Assembly: GCF_016862075.1 (NCBI RefSeq)
Contig: NZ_BOMG01000002.1
Span: forward strand, 1-54,057
Origin: Actinoplanes couchii
GTDB taxonomy: Bacteria; Actinomycetota; Actinomycetes; Mycobacteriales; Micromonosporaceae
Direction: 5' to 3'
DNA length: 54,057 nucleotides
Positions 23,478-32,228 of this stretch are shown here, piece after piece (positions within the stretch are counted from its first letter, which is position 1; every line of letters starts with the position of its first letter). The notes below the pieces were generated by a model, which saw nothing but the letters and a program-made list of their open reading frames with translations, ran no database searches and was not told the DNA's origin. A program made the translations under genes and the position numbers.

Positions 23478-23522
23478 AGCGCGCAGTCTAAGTGCGAACC
23501 AGCAAAGATAGGCATCATCATG

Positions 23523-23750
23523 TCATTCATTCATCCACGCGAACTCGGGATTCTGCATGAACGGTCTTATCGGTTCTAACGGCACGAGAGGGGCATCGGA
23601 GTCGATCACGAAACAGGGGGATGACAACTCCACAATCTCGTGGCAGAGTCCGACTTCGGATGCACTGCCATCCGCCCGGCGATCATTTCCGCGAATGAGA
23701 TCAGCCGGCCCGGTCGAAACGGTGAGGGCGCCGATCATTCGGGGGTTCAA
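23523..23750 (-). CDS. Doubtful small ORF upstream of the barrel-domain gene
   Basis: A 75-residue frame with a TTG start could encode a protein ending VPLEPIRPFMQNPEFAWMNE. It would precede the barrel-domain gene by 45 bases on the same strand. GC at third codon positions is moderate in this frame and in the overlapping rightward frame, so coding cannot be decided. The alternative is that this stretch is the divergent control region of the two transcription units. No family was recognised. Confidence 0.2.
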   Translation of the reverse strand: MNPRMIGALTVSTGPADLIRGNDRRADGSASEVGLCHEIVELSSPCFVIDSDAPLVPLEPIRPFMQNPEFAWMNE

Positions 23751-23751
23751 C

Positions 23752-24510
23752 GTGCACAGGGGTCACGAAAGTTCCACCGGCAGCATTGAATACTCTCTCT
23801 TGCAACTCCATGAGGATGCCGGTGAGGCGTTACGGAGTTCGGCCCGTGACCATGCCAAAGACATCGGACGTATACTACAACAAGAGGTTGACCTGGGAGC
23901 ATGGTCGGAGCAGCTGGCGCGACGACCTGAAATGGTGCCGTTCGACACCGGGCGACGAGAACTTGGATTTTCCGTTTATTCCGCGTCGACCGGTCTTTAC
24001 CGGCAAGCCTACAACAGTCTGAGACTTTTTCTTGAGCTGAGCTTTGCCTCAGTGCTATTTTCGGTCGACGAGATAGCCATGCGATCATGGCGGTCGGACG
24101 GTGCGCATTTCGAATGGAGCGCGACGCTGGATCCGAAGACCGGAATTTTGTCGGCCCGGACCATTCGGCTGTTCCTGCCCGCCGCGGTCGAGCATGCAGC
24201 GGAGTACTGCGGCAGAGCCAGAAAGGTCTACGCCGACTGCTCGGCATTCACGCACGGCTGCCCCAAAGAACTGAGCACGTTGCCGGAGCGTCTGACTTAT
24301 GCATCCCCGGTTCTCGCCGACTGGTGCTCGACCGCCCAGATGGCCGCCGAATGCGTGCTCTTCCTCCTGTTCTGCCGTTTCGGCGAGGAACTGTTACCGA
24401 CGGATGACGGCCGTCTCGCCGCAACACTCGACTTCTCTTTGTCGCACCTACGCTTCGTCAGGGAACGGCTGGGCGACATATCCCCCGGAGAGGCCGTGCG
24501 TGGTGGATGA
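23752..24510 (+). CDS. Helical protein of unknown function, first gene of a two-gene ATPase unit
   Basis: The protein has 252 residues if GTG 23752 is used, which has GGGGG six bases upstream; an in-frame ATG at 23557 would add a Ser-rich, poorly coding-like extension. The sequence is mainly helical, with the conserved-looking STGLYRQAYNSLRLFLELSF (around the middle), a Cys/His-containing CSAFTHGCPKEL, and a hydrophobic helix AAECVLFLLFCRFGEELL near the end. No catalytic motif or named family is recognised. The stop lies inside the start region of the ATPase gene, indicating translational coupling, so the two products probably form a complex. Third-position A/T is noticeably higher than in the flanking clusters, suggesting transfer. 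Confidence 0.68.
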   Translation: MHRGHESSTGSIEYSLLQLHEDAGEALRSSARDHAKDIGRILQQEVDLGAWSEQLARRPEMVPFDTGRRELGFSVYSASTGLYRQAYNSLRLFLELSFASVLFSVDEIAMRSWRSDGAHFEWSATLDPKTGILSARTIRLFLPAAVEHAAEYCGRARKVYADCSAFTHGCPKELSTLPERLTYASPVLADWCSTAQMAAECVLFLLFCRFGEELLPTDDGRLAATLDFSLSHLRFVRERLGDISPGEAVRGG

Positions 24511-26092
24511 ACTGTTCTTCCTCCGAACCGATGAGGTACCCCCGAGCGATGCACTCAAAGTATTGGTGATGAGCCCGACCGAACGTAAGGTCGTCGACAA
24601 ACTCAAGAATCGGATGCCGATCGTACTCAGCGCCAGCCGTGGTGTCGGAAAAACAATTCTTCTTCGTAAAGCCGAGGATGAACTGGCGAAGTCGCTCGCA
24701 ACCGATCGAGTTTTACCAGTGTTCGTCAAGTTTCGCGACTCGCCGCTTATAGCCGCGAAGCAGGGCGACGCATTTCTCGTATGGATGATAGCTAAAATCC
24801 GGGACGAGATAGCGCGTGCGGCTACTACCTACGGCCTGATAGCCCCCGACAATTCGGTGATCCGCGCCATTCGTGGCCAGAACAGTCCTGGCTCCACGAT
24901 GGAAGAACTGGAAACAAAACTGACGACGGCGTATCGCCGCAAGTCCGGAGGGGAGGAAGCCGTCGAGTCGCTCGACCCCGACGACGTCCACTACCTCGTG
25001 GAGCGACTCTGCGCGCAGGCATCAATTCGACGAATTGTTCTCCTCGTCGACGAGGCGATCCACGCCTTCCAGCCGAACCAGCAACGTCAGTTCTTTACGC
25101 TGATGCGTAATCTCAGCGGACCGTACATTACTATCAAGGCGGCCGTCTACCCCGGAATATCAACATTCGGCGAGAGCTTCCACCCCAACCATGACGCAAC
25201 GTTCATCGGCCTCGACCGTGACATCCTCGATAAAGGTTACCTGGAGGCCATGCGAAGCATCGTCCTCGCCAAAGACTCGGGACTGCGGCGGGCCATCGAG
25301 GACAACTCTGCGGTCTTCGACACCCTTGCCTACGCGGCAACCGGAAATCCGCGCATTCTCGTGAAGACGATCAGCGAGAACCGGCGGCTTAGACGCAACG
25401 CGCTGCCCGACACGCTGCGCCAGCAATACCAGGAGGCCATCCTCTCCGAACACACCGACCTCGCCGACAAGTACGACGGGCACGCCGCCCTGATCCACTG
25501 GGGGCGCAGCTTCATCGAGGACCACGTCTTGCGCCGCATCTACCAGCGCAACAACACGAGGAAGGAGGCCACGTCGCACATCTGGATTCACAAAGACGCA
25601 CCCGCAACCGTGCACCGGGCACTGCAGCTGCTCTGCTTCAGCGGAGTGCTGCGCCAAGAGGACAAGAATACCCGGGGCCCGGGGAAAGGCATCGGAACCC
25701 GCTACCTGGTCAACCTCGGATGCCACCTGGTCCTGGACGACGACCCCATCGAGTACTGCGAACAAGTCACGTCGAAGCTGAACCGCCGAGCGGCCATCGA
25801 CTTCCCCGCAGACGAGGAGAAATTCGACGAAATCAGGGACCACGACCTGGGAACGATCGATCAGGGCGACGCGAACGCAGCGCTCCGCGCCCGGCTCAAC
25901 TCCCGGGCTACACGGCTCGACCTCACAGACTTCCAACGCAAAACGATCGCGGAACTCGACCTGCAGACCATCGGCGATGTGCTACTTGCCGAGGAGAGCA
26001 CCTTCCGCACAGTTCGCGGCGTAGGGCCGGTATACGCACGCCGTATCCACAACGCGGCCCAGGCCGCCGTGTTGGAGTATCTGTCGGGCTGA
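24500..26092 (+). CDS. P-loop ATPase with C-terminal helix-hairpin-helix domain, second gene of the unit
   Basis: The protein has about 530 residues. The start is GTG 24500 or 24503 after GGAGAGG and overlaps the upstream stop. Walker A is SASRGVGKT (about residue 50), Walker B is RIVLLVDEAIHAF (about 190), and NPRILVKTISENRRLRR looks like a sensor-2/lid region of ORC/STAND-like AAA ATPases. The last 60 residues (LTDFQRKTIAELDLQTIGDV, then FRTVRGVGPVYARRIHNAAQ) are a helix-hairpin-helix DNA-binding domain like that of the RNA polymerase alpha C-terminus. I infer an ATP-dependent switch that contacts DNA. The early codons are A/T-richer than the downstream half. Context (integrase relic, paralogous flanking genes) fits a conflict or mobile-element function, which is unproven. 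Confidence 0.78.
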   Translation: MVDELFFLRTDEVPPSDALKVLVMSPTERKVVDKLKNRMPIVLSASRGVGKTILLRKAEDELAKSLATDRVLPVFVKFRDSPLIAAKQGDAFLVWMIAKIRDEIARAATTYGLIAPDNSVIRAIRGQNSPGSTMEELETKLTTAYRRKSGGEEAVESLDPDDVHYLVERLCAQASIRRIVLLVDEAIHAFQPNQQRQFFTLMRNLSGPYITIKAAVYPGISTFGESFHPNHDATFIGLDRDILDKGYLEAMRSIVLAKDSGLRRAIEDNSAVFDTLAYAATGNPRILVKTISENRRLRRNALPDTLRQQYQEAILSEHTDLADKYDGHAALIHWGRSFIEDHVLRRIYQRNNTRKEATSHIWIHKDAPATVHRALQLLCFSGVLRQEDKNTRGPGKGIGTRYLVNLGCHLVLDDDPIEYCEQVTSKLNRRAAIDFPADEEKFDEIRDHDLGTIDQGDANAALRARLNSRATRLDLTDFQRKTIAELDLQTIGDVLLAEESTFRTVRGVGPVYARRIHNAAQAAVLEYLSG

Positions 26093-26184
26093 AGACCACA
26101 GTAAGATCGGCCACTTCGGGTTCCGATTGCCCCTCAGCCAGCGCGGAACCAACCGCTCGCCGGCCATCGCCGCTGTAGCAGAAA

Positions 26185-26640
26185 GCCACCTTCACCCTGA
26201 CCTACACCCCGCCGCCGCCAACCGTGCTACGCGGGCGCGCCGGCTGGATCGCCGGCAACGGCGCCGACCCCACCGACCCCACACCCAAAGCCCGAGAACG
26301 CATCCGGCACGTATACCTGCCAGCCCTCCGCGACGCCGTCCGCGATCTAGGCAGCAGCGCCGCCACCGGCGTACAGATGATCATCGAAAGCCTGATCGCC
26401 GAAGCGGACAAGACGCCCCCCGCTCGACGGGCAGCTCAACAACCGCGACCAGCTACTCGCCCACGCCCGCGAGCACTTCCAAAACATCCAAGATCACGTT
26501 CTGCTCGACCAAGCCGCCCGCCGCGTCGCCGAACCACTATCCCGGCTGACCCGAGGCGCCTACGAGCAGAACGCCGGACTCGGCTTCGAAGCAACCACCA
26601 TCCAATCCCTGGCCCGTCCGTACGGGCGGCCGGCAAGCGC
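26185..26640 (+). pseudogene. OLD-family ATPase/nuclease remnant (frameshifted)
   Basis: The first frame encodes TLTYTPPPPTVLRGRAGWI and then ARERIRHVYLPALRDAVRDL, recalling the middle of OLD-type ATP-dependent endonucleases (YLPPLRDAxREL). Near 26415 similarity jumps to another frame (DGQLNNRDQLLAHAREHF, then RRVAEPLSRLTRGAYEQN). Neither Walker motifs nor the Toprim nuclease domain are present, so only an internal piece remains. OLD nucleases are frequent in phage-defence islands. Confidence 0.5.
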
Positions 26641-26767
26641 GCCCATCTCCTTTCAGAGTTGTTCCGCCAATCCGGCGCTGGGCGTACACGGGCGATGAGC
26701 CTGGCCAGGATGGGCCGGCTCATCGGGCGGCGCCCCGGCCGCGACGATAACCATTACAGTCGCATTC

Positions 26768-27661
26768 GTGAGCGCAGATCAGGGTCTTGTCCGGGTGTCC
26801 GATTCGTTCGGCGTACGCCGTACTCGAGCCGGATCGGTCCTCGCGGATGACGGGACAAAATATCAGGTCAAGTGGGATGACACTGATGAGGAAGAGCTTG
26901 TCCCACGGGGCGCCGGCGTTCACGTCGCGACGAGGGGTTCGTTGCGTTTCCTGGCTCTGTCCGACTCCCGGCTGTTCCATGCGGTCTTCGCCCAAGAGCC
27001 CCTCGCGGTGGTTCTCCACCTGTTGGCCGAATCGTCGGTCCCGCTGAAGGTACGAGAGATCCGGGAGCGTCTGGCCGAACTCGGTCTCCGGAACGAGACC
27101 TGGGCCCGGCACGGGCCCCGCGCGCTGGCGGTTCTGCCCAAGTGGCCGAATGTCGTCCGACGGCAGAAGGGCGACACTCTGGCCTATGCCTGGGTGGGAG
27201 ACGACCTTCCCGAACTCCCGTCAGAGGCCCAGCCTGACCCGGAGCCGGCACCTACGCCCACGCCTGTGTCGAAGCCCGCTCCTTCTCTCGCCAAGCCGAT
27301 CGCGGCTGCAACACCGGCCGAACCGACGGTGCCGTCCGCCGAGCGCCTTCGGCGCCAGATGGGCACCGCGCGGAGCCTCGGCGAGGTCGCTCGCCTGCTC
27401 ACGCTCCCGAGAGAGTTCGTGGCTGCGTTGTCACCGGAGGTGGTCGCCTCCGCGCTTCGCCGGGTCGCCGCTGAGGATCGGCTGGTCGCGGGCTGGCTCG
27501 ACGCCCTGACCGCCTCCGGGCCGACCGGTGCGCTGACCGACGAACTGGCGGCGGCCCGGGCGGCGAACGCCGCACTCCAGAGCCGGGTTGATGAGCTGGA
27601 GGAATGGTGGACGGCCCTTGAGCAGAGCACCGATCCGGGCCGCAATCCGTCAGCCGGGTAG
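26768..27661 (+). CDS. Hypothetical protein, barrel-plus-helical domain with Pro-rich linker and coiled coil
   Basis: The protein has 297 residues. Residues 15-130 (GSVLADDGTKYQVKWDD, GSLRFLALSDSRLFHAVF, IRERLAELGLRNETW) parallel the protein at 22914-23477, so the two are paralogues lying in opposite orientation on either side of the ATPase unit. A Pro/Ala-rich linker (about 155-190) separates it from a helical domain (ARSLGEVARLLTLPREFVAA) and a final coiled coil (ELAAARAANAALQSRVDELE). No family name is recognised. The start is GTG 26768; no ribosome-binding site is visible. A nucleic-acid-binding adaptor is a plausible but unsupported role. Confidence 0.72.
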   Translation: MSADQGLVRVSDSFGVRRTRAGSVLADDGTKYQVKWDDTDEEELVPRGAGVHVATRGSLRFLALSDSRLFHAVFAQEPLAVVLHLLAESSVPLKVREIRERLAELGLRNETWARHGPRALAVLPKWPNVVRRQKGDTLAYAWVGDDLPELPSEAQPDPEPAPTPTPVSKPAPSLAKPIAAATPAEPTVPSAERLRRQMGTARSLGEVARLLTLPREFVAALSPEVVASALRRVAAEDRLVAGWLDALTASGPTGALTDELAAARAANAALQSRVDELEEWWTALEQSTDPGRNPSAG

Positions 27662-27964
27662 CTGAGGAGCTTCTGGGGCGCTCGTGGCGCTGGCTGCCAG
27701 AAGGATGCCGTACCACGCCGGTCCAGCACGTCGGCACCGTGTGCTGGCCTGAATCCGCTTACCGTTCCAGGGCCGCGAAAGTGTCGGCCATCCAGTCGGC
27801 GATGCCCTGATCCTGCTCTTTAGCGCTGGCTTGGACTTCCGCCTGACGGATCGGGCCGTCGTCTCACCTCGAATCTCCCGGCCTGGGCAAGAGGCAGATC
27901 CGTTTCTCTCTCTCGTCTCCAAAGGTCGGTAGGAACCGCCTCCATCGCCCGTGAGGTTGGCATC
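27662..27964. other. Intergenic stretch with a possible minus-strand gene remnant
   Basis: No intact gene is visible in these 303 bases. On the minus strand a 34-codon frame ending at 27759 encodes IRQAEVQASAKEQDQGIADW and stops after LER. It reads like the C-terminal end of a protein whose 5' part has been lost upstream of a TGA. No repeat or terminator was recognised. Confidence 0.3.
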
Positions 27965-29245
27965 GTGAAGCTCATGAGCGCTGAATTCGACGTTCCGGCG
28001 GATCGCGGATCTGGTCGGGCGAGGTCCAACGAGCCGGCCGAATACCTGGGCACGTCTCGAGTCCGAGGCCTGGCGGTGCAGCGCTGGAAGGCCGGCGCGG
28101 GCGTCATCGGACTGGTGTGGAACACCTACGACGGGCCGCCGACCCCGGACATCGAGCTGGGGGAGAAGCTTCGTGAACTCGGCGTCGGTGCCGGGCTGCG
28201 GGCTATGCCGCATTTTGGCGTCGGCGGGCCCGCGCTGCGCAACGTGCCGATCCCGGGTGTCGCGGATACAGCGGAGGTGGCTTGGGACCAGTTGGCTGAG
28301 GCACTGGGCCAGCCGTTGCCGTACTGGCCGATCCCGCTGCAGCAACGCCAACTGATCGACGCGTGGCAACCGGGCCGGCCCACCGTGCAGGCACTAGCCG
28401 TCGAACCCGATATGGATCTCAACGTGCTGCTGCGCCTGGCTGCGCTCTACGACAGCGATCACCCGGCCGCGCAGGTGCTCCTCCGGCTCTTCCGGACGGT
28501 GACGTGGCGAGAATCCCAGACCGCTGTCCAGATGATCGCCATGGCCGAGAGGAAGACGTTCGACGGCACGGTGGTGATCGCGGCCCGACCGATACCGGTA
28601 CCCCGAGCCCATCCCGATGAACTGGCCGAGGCGGTACGCCGAGCAGGCTGGCTGGAGATCCTCGGACGCGCCGATGTACTCGCCGACGCCTGCATGGAGC
28701 AGCTGGTGCGCTGGGACGGCGGCCGGGACTGCCCCTTCGGCGCGTCGGTCGACCTTGAACCCGGCGACCCGATCAGCGACGAACTCATCGCCCGCCTCAC
28801 CCCTGCAGCCCGCACGGCCGCATTCCGGTTCCTCGACGCACCACCGAACGCCGAAACACTGGTAGACCCCGCCACCGACGCCCCAGCCGTCAGCATGGCA
28901 AGCGAGGACGGCGCCCGCATCCGGATCGCCGTCGGCCAGTGGCTTCCCACAACGTCGCCGCTGGCCGAGCTAGTGCTCGACGACCCGATCTGGATCCGGA
29001 CTGCTGACGGCACCGTCTACCCGGCGCCACAGGACCCGAGGTGTGGGCTCGGATGGGGGTACTCCGGCAACGGCCCCGGGGCCCTCGCACTGCTGATTCA
29101 CCGGCTGCTGGACGACATCACGGCGCGAGCCGCTGACGACACGCGGGGAGCGCCGGAAGGCCTCGAGCGGCTCCTCACCACCGACCTTCCCCGAGGAACC
29201 CGCCTCGCTCGCGCTCAACTCGAAGCCGCCCGCGCCGACCATTGA
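27965..29245 (+). CDS. Hypothetical protein, about 425 residues
   Basis: The start is GTG 27965 or ATG 27974. The protein is soluble with no predicted membrane segment. Recognisable stretches include VWNTYDGPPTPDIELGEKL, a region of alternating strands and helices, and a C-terminal glycine-rich segment CGLGWGYSGNGPGALALLIH followed by LLDDI. No catalytic motif or named family is recognised. Codon use is typical of GC-rich actinobacterial genes, unlike the A/T-richer start of the ATPase unit, so it may be resident DNA at the right edge of the island. It is followed by a 133-bp gap without obvious signals. Confidence 0.75.
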   Translation: MKLMSAEFDVPADRGSGRARSNEPAEYLGTSRVRGLAVQRWKAGAGVIGLVWNTYDGPPTPDIELGEKLRELGVGAGLRAMPHFGVGGPALRNVPIPGVADTAEVAWDQLAEALGQPLPYWPIPLQQRQLIDAWQPGRPTVQALAVEPDMDLNVLLRLAALYDSDHPAAQVLLRLFRTVTWRESQTAVQMIAMAERKTFDGTVVIAARPIPVPRAHPDELAEAVRRAGWLEILGRADVLADACMEQLVRWDGGRDCPFGASVDLEPGDPISDELIARLTPAARTAAFRFLDAPPNAETLVDPATDAPAVSMASEDGARIRIAVGQWLPTTSPLAELVLDDPIWIRTADGTVYPAPQDPRCGLGWGYSGNGPGALALLIHRLLDDITARAADDTRGAPEGLERLLTTDLPRGTRLARAQLEAARADH

Positions 29246-29378
29246 GTCCAATACGAGCCGCACGTTTGCCGGGGCCTTCACCCGGTTGCGGATCGCCCGG
29301 GCAAGAGATCGTGACCTGCGAGTGCGAGAGTCTCGGTCCTTGCGGGGATCTGGCCTGGATTCAACGGTCGTGCCTACC

Positions 29379-31028
29379 ATGTCGTCGGTTTCAGCAGAAT
29401 CGACGACGAGGAATTTTGTGTCTAATTACAGTTTGTCAGACTATAAACCTAACCATCCTATTTCCCCCGCGACAAGATCGCCGGTGGGCTTTCTGCTGAT
29501 CATTCCCGCGTTTCTGGCGCTGCTGATCTCCTATGTGGCGCCATCGATAAAGACCGCATGGGACAGTTTTCACGACGGCAACGTTTTCTCGGACGGCTCA
29601 GCGGAGGGAGCCGGCCTGGAGAACTACAGCCGCATCGCGGAGGACGGCTTCTTCGGCGGCCTCGGCTACGCTGCCCTGCTCGCCCTGCTACCGGTGATCA
29701 CCATGTGTGTCGCCGGCGCACTGCTCGCCTGGCTCACGCACCGTGGAGGCACGGTGGTACGCCGCAGCGTACGGCTGGCGCTGGCTGTTCCGATGGTCCT
29801 GATCAGCCCGGTCGGCATGGCCGGGGCCTGGATGCTGCTGCGCGGCGGAGGCGGCCCGGTCGCCGTCATGCTCGCCTTCTGGCTTTCCTTGTACGGCCTG
29901 TTCATCGGTGTCGGTGTGACCCTCTTCCTGGCCGCGCTGCGCCGCCCGGAACAGTCCCGTCGCCAGGTCACGGCGGTGATCGCCGTCGGCGTCGTCGCCG
30001 GAATCGCGGTGCTCGCCTTCTCGTTGCAGACCTTCTACTTCCAGACGGGGCTCACCCTCGGCCGTTCCGACGGCTGGCAGACACCGCTGTCCTTCGCTTA
30101 CACCCGGACCTTCCAGCTCTTCGACATCGGTCCCGCGGCGGCGGCGAACACCGTACTCGGGATCGTTCTCGGGCTGCTCGGCCTGGTCGCGGTCGCGGTT
30201 CTGGCCGCGAGCCGTCTGCGCGGTGACGTGCTTCCCGCCCGGGAGATACCGTCCCGGCCGTTCGCTGCCGGATGGGCCGTCGGCGCCTACGTGCTGCTGG
30301 CTGCAGCCCTGGTCACGGTGGTCGTCGGCGTCTGGCCGTGGTTGTCCGAACTGGCCGGCTACCTCGATGGCCAGCGGATCAGCACCGACCCGCCGGAGGG
30401 TGCGGTCACCGTGCAGACCTGGGTCAACACGTGGCTCCCAGCGCTGTTCCCCACCGTCGTCGGCGTGCTGCTCGCCGCCCTGGGCGGTTATGGCATCGGC
30501 GTGCTGCGCCCGCTCGGCCGGCACAGTGAATGGCTGCTCCTGCTCTTCGCGCCGTGGCTGTTCGTGAGCCTCGGCCCGCTGGCGGGCACGTGGTTCTTCT
30601 GGTTCAACGACGCCGAACTGACCGGCTCCTGGTTGACGCTGATCCCGCCGGTCTGGCTGAACATCCCCGCCCTGGTCATCTTCACGCTGCTGTTCCATGG
30701 CCTCGCCGAACGCCGGGCAGCACGCGGAGGCAGCCTGGGCCGGGCAGTGATCGTTCCCGCGCTGCCGATGCTGGCGGTCGTCGGCGGCCTCACCTACCTG
30801 GTCCACGTCCAGAACATCCACTGGCAGCTGATCACCGCCACCGACAAGAGCCTCTACACCCTGCCCCTGGTGGCCCAGATGATCCGGACGACTTTCATCG
30901 GCGCCGCGGGCACCGCCCTCCCGATCATCACGGTGATCCTCTCGGCCGCGATCCTGGGCGCTCTCCAATGGTTCTACCTGGACCGTGTCTCCCTGCGCAC
31001 CGACACCGGCGACGGCGAACAGCGCTGA
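29379..31028 (+). CDS. Large membrane protein resembling two fused ABC sugar-importer permeases
   Basis: The protein has 549 residues when started at ATG 29379. The N-terminal part (VGFLLIIPAFLALLISYVAP, then KTAWDSFHD and GLENYSRIAEDGFFGGLG) resembles MalF/UgpA-type permeases. The second half, after about residue 320, resembles a MalG/UgpE-type permease (EGAVTVQTWVNTWLPALFPT, then VVGVLLAALGGYGIG). About twelve hydrophobic segments are visible in total. Neither half shows the exact EAA loop, and no ATPase or binding-protein gene is adjacent. It could be a fused permease working with a distant ATPase (for example MsiK), or a divergent transporter. The long upstream in-frame extension is Arg-rich and unlikely to be translated. 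Confidence 0.65.
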   Translation: MSSVSAESTTRNFVSNYSLSDYKPNHPISPATRSPVGFLLIIPAFLALLISYVAPSIKTAWDSFHDGNVFSDGSAEGAGLENYSRIAEDGFFGGLGYAALLALLPVITMCVAGALLAWLTHRGGTVVRRSVRLALAVPMVLISPVGMAGAWMLLRGGGGPVAVMLAFWLSLYGLFIGVGVTLFLAALRRPEQSRRQVTAVIAVGVVAGIAVLAFSLQTFYFQTGLTLGRSDGWQTPLSFAYTRTFQLFDIGPAAAANTVLGIVLGLLGLVAVAVLAASRLRGDVLPAREIPSRPFAAGWAVGAYVLLAAALVTVVVGVWPWLSELAGYLDGQRISTDPPEGAVTVQTWVNTWLPALFPTVVGVLLAALGGYGIGVLRPLGRHSEWLLLLFAPWLFVSLGPLAGTWFFWFNDAELTGSWLTLIPPVWLNIPALVIFTLLFHGLAERRAARGGSLGRAVIVPALPMLAVVGGLTYLVHVQNIHWQLITATDKSLYTLPLVAQMIRTTFIGAAGTALPIITVILSAAILGALQWFYLDRVSLRTDTGDGEQR

Positions 31029-31134
31029 GAACCTCGGCGGGGAGCAGCGGCGGTATGGAGCGGCCGCGATCATCCGGTGGGGGATCACGGCCCGGTGCAC
31101 GCGTGCCTGGCGCCTGCGACGGCATGATGGTCTG

Positions 31135-32196
31135 ATGCCGGTGAATCATCTGTCCGAAGTCGAACGTGTCGAGCGGCAGCTTGCGTCGGTGATGGCCGCG
31201 CGTCCGCGTGACGAGGGCGCCTGTGTGGCCGCGTTGCAGGAGGCGGTCGCGCTCACCCGTACCGATGCGGACGCCGGTGAGGTGTTCTACCTCCCGGAAC
31301 TGCTTGACGACCTGGCGCAGGCCTATGTCGGTGTGGGCCGGTTCGACGAGGCGTTGCAGACCATCCGCGAGGCCGTGGACGCCGGGTTGGCGGGGCAGCC
31401 CGACAGCCGATGCCGGATCGCGGAGATTCTGATGCGAGCTGGGCGCGTCGGCGAGGCCGAGTCGATCTGGAACGAGGTCAGGGCTGACACCCCCGGCGAC
31501 GTGTGGCTGTTCAACAATGCCGGTCTCGAGTACGCCGCTGTCGGTGACCACGTCACCGCCCTGGCCTGGCTGACCGACGGGATGCGTATCGCTCTGGACA
31601 GCGGCGACCCCGAGCGGCTCGTGCCTCAGTTGATCGACCTGCGCCGGGCGAGCATGACCGAGTTGGGCCTGGAAGCCGACGACCTACAGGCCCGCGCGGT
31701 GGACTTCCACGCCGAACGGGAACGTGATTCCCGGCAGCGGATCCTGCGCACCGCGGCACCGGCGGCCGGCACCGGCTATCGCGCCGCAACCGGGCCGATG
31801 CTCGTGGCGTGGTCATGGTTCCCCGCTGAGGAGTACGCGGAAGCGCTCGCCCGATGGCCGGAGCTGACCGAAGCCGGCGGCGTGGCTTCCGGCGGGCGAA
31901 CGCATGCCGAGTACTGCCGAGCCATGCAGGTCAAACTCGCCGAGGCCGCCGACTCCGGGGCGACCCGCGTCAGCATCGCTCCGATCCGGGTCGGCGACTT
32001 CCTGGCCTGGTGCGCCGAACGAGGCGAGAACCCCGGTGAGGCCCGGGCCGGGTACGCCGCTGATTTCGCCCGGACCCGTCCCGAGCAGCTGATCTCGTGG
32101 CCGCCGGGACGTAACGAGCCGTGCTGGTGCGGTTCGGCCCGAAAGTACAAGAAATGCTGCGGCGCACCCCGGACCGGTGACCATGACGAGTACTGA
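31135..32196 (+). CDS. TPR-like protein with C-terminal SEC-C zinc motif
   Basis: The protein has 353 residues. The N-terminal half is helical and repeat-like (FYLPELLDDLAQAYVGVGRF, EALQTIREAV, then SRCRIAEILMRAGRVGEAES), consistent with tetratricopeptide repeats. The C-terminus GRNEPCWCGSARKYKKCCG is a textbook SEC-C zinc-binding motif, which in SecA and many small proteins mediates protein contacts. ATG 31135 is the first start in the coding-like region; longer in-frame starts lie in the intergenic sequence. It converges with the formyltransferase gene, leaving 32 bases. Its role is unknown; a general chaperone or stress adaptor is likely and it is probably unrelated to the siderophore genes. 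Confidence 0.82.
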   Translation: MPVNHLSEVERVERQLASVMAARPRDEGACVAALQEAVALTRTDADAGEVFYLPELLDDLAQAYVGVGRFDEALQTIREAVDAGLAGQPDSRCRIAEILMRAGRVGEAESIWNEVRADTPGDVWLFNNAGLEYAAVGDHVTALAWLTDGMRIALDSGDPERLVPQLIDLRRASMTELGLEADDLQARAVDFHAERERDSRQRILRTAAPAAGTGYRAATGPMLVAWSWFPAEEYAEALARWPELTEAGGVASGGRTHAEYCRAMQVKLAEAADSGATRVSIAPIRVGDFLAWCAERGENPGEARAGYAADFARTRPEQLISWPPGRNEPCWCGSARKYKKCCGAPRTGDHDEY

Positions 32197-32228
32197 CCGG
32201 CTGGGCCGGCCGGGGTTCTGCGGGCTGG

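Noticed and set aside
23557..23751. The N-terminal 65 residues of the helical protein from ATG 23557
   Set aside because: No ribosome-binding site, Ser-rich and weakly coding-like; GTG 23752 has a purine-rich site at the right distance.
26127..26549. A 140-residue protein rich in Arg, Pro and His
   Set aside because: Composition is that of an out-of-frame reading; another frame gives OLD-like sequence.
32197..32228. A terminator between the SEC-C protein and formyltransferase genes
   Set aside because: The GC-rich stretch allows only short imperfect stems and has no T-run.
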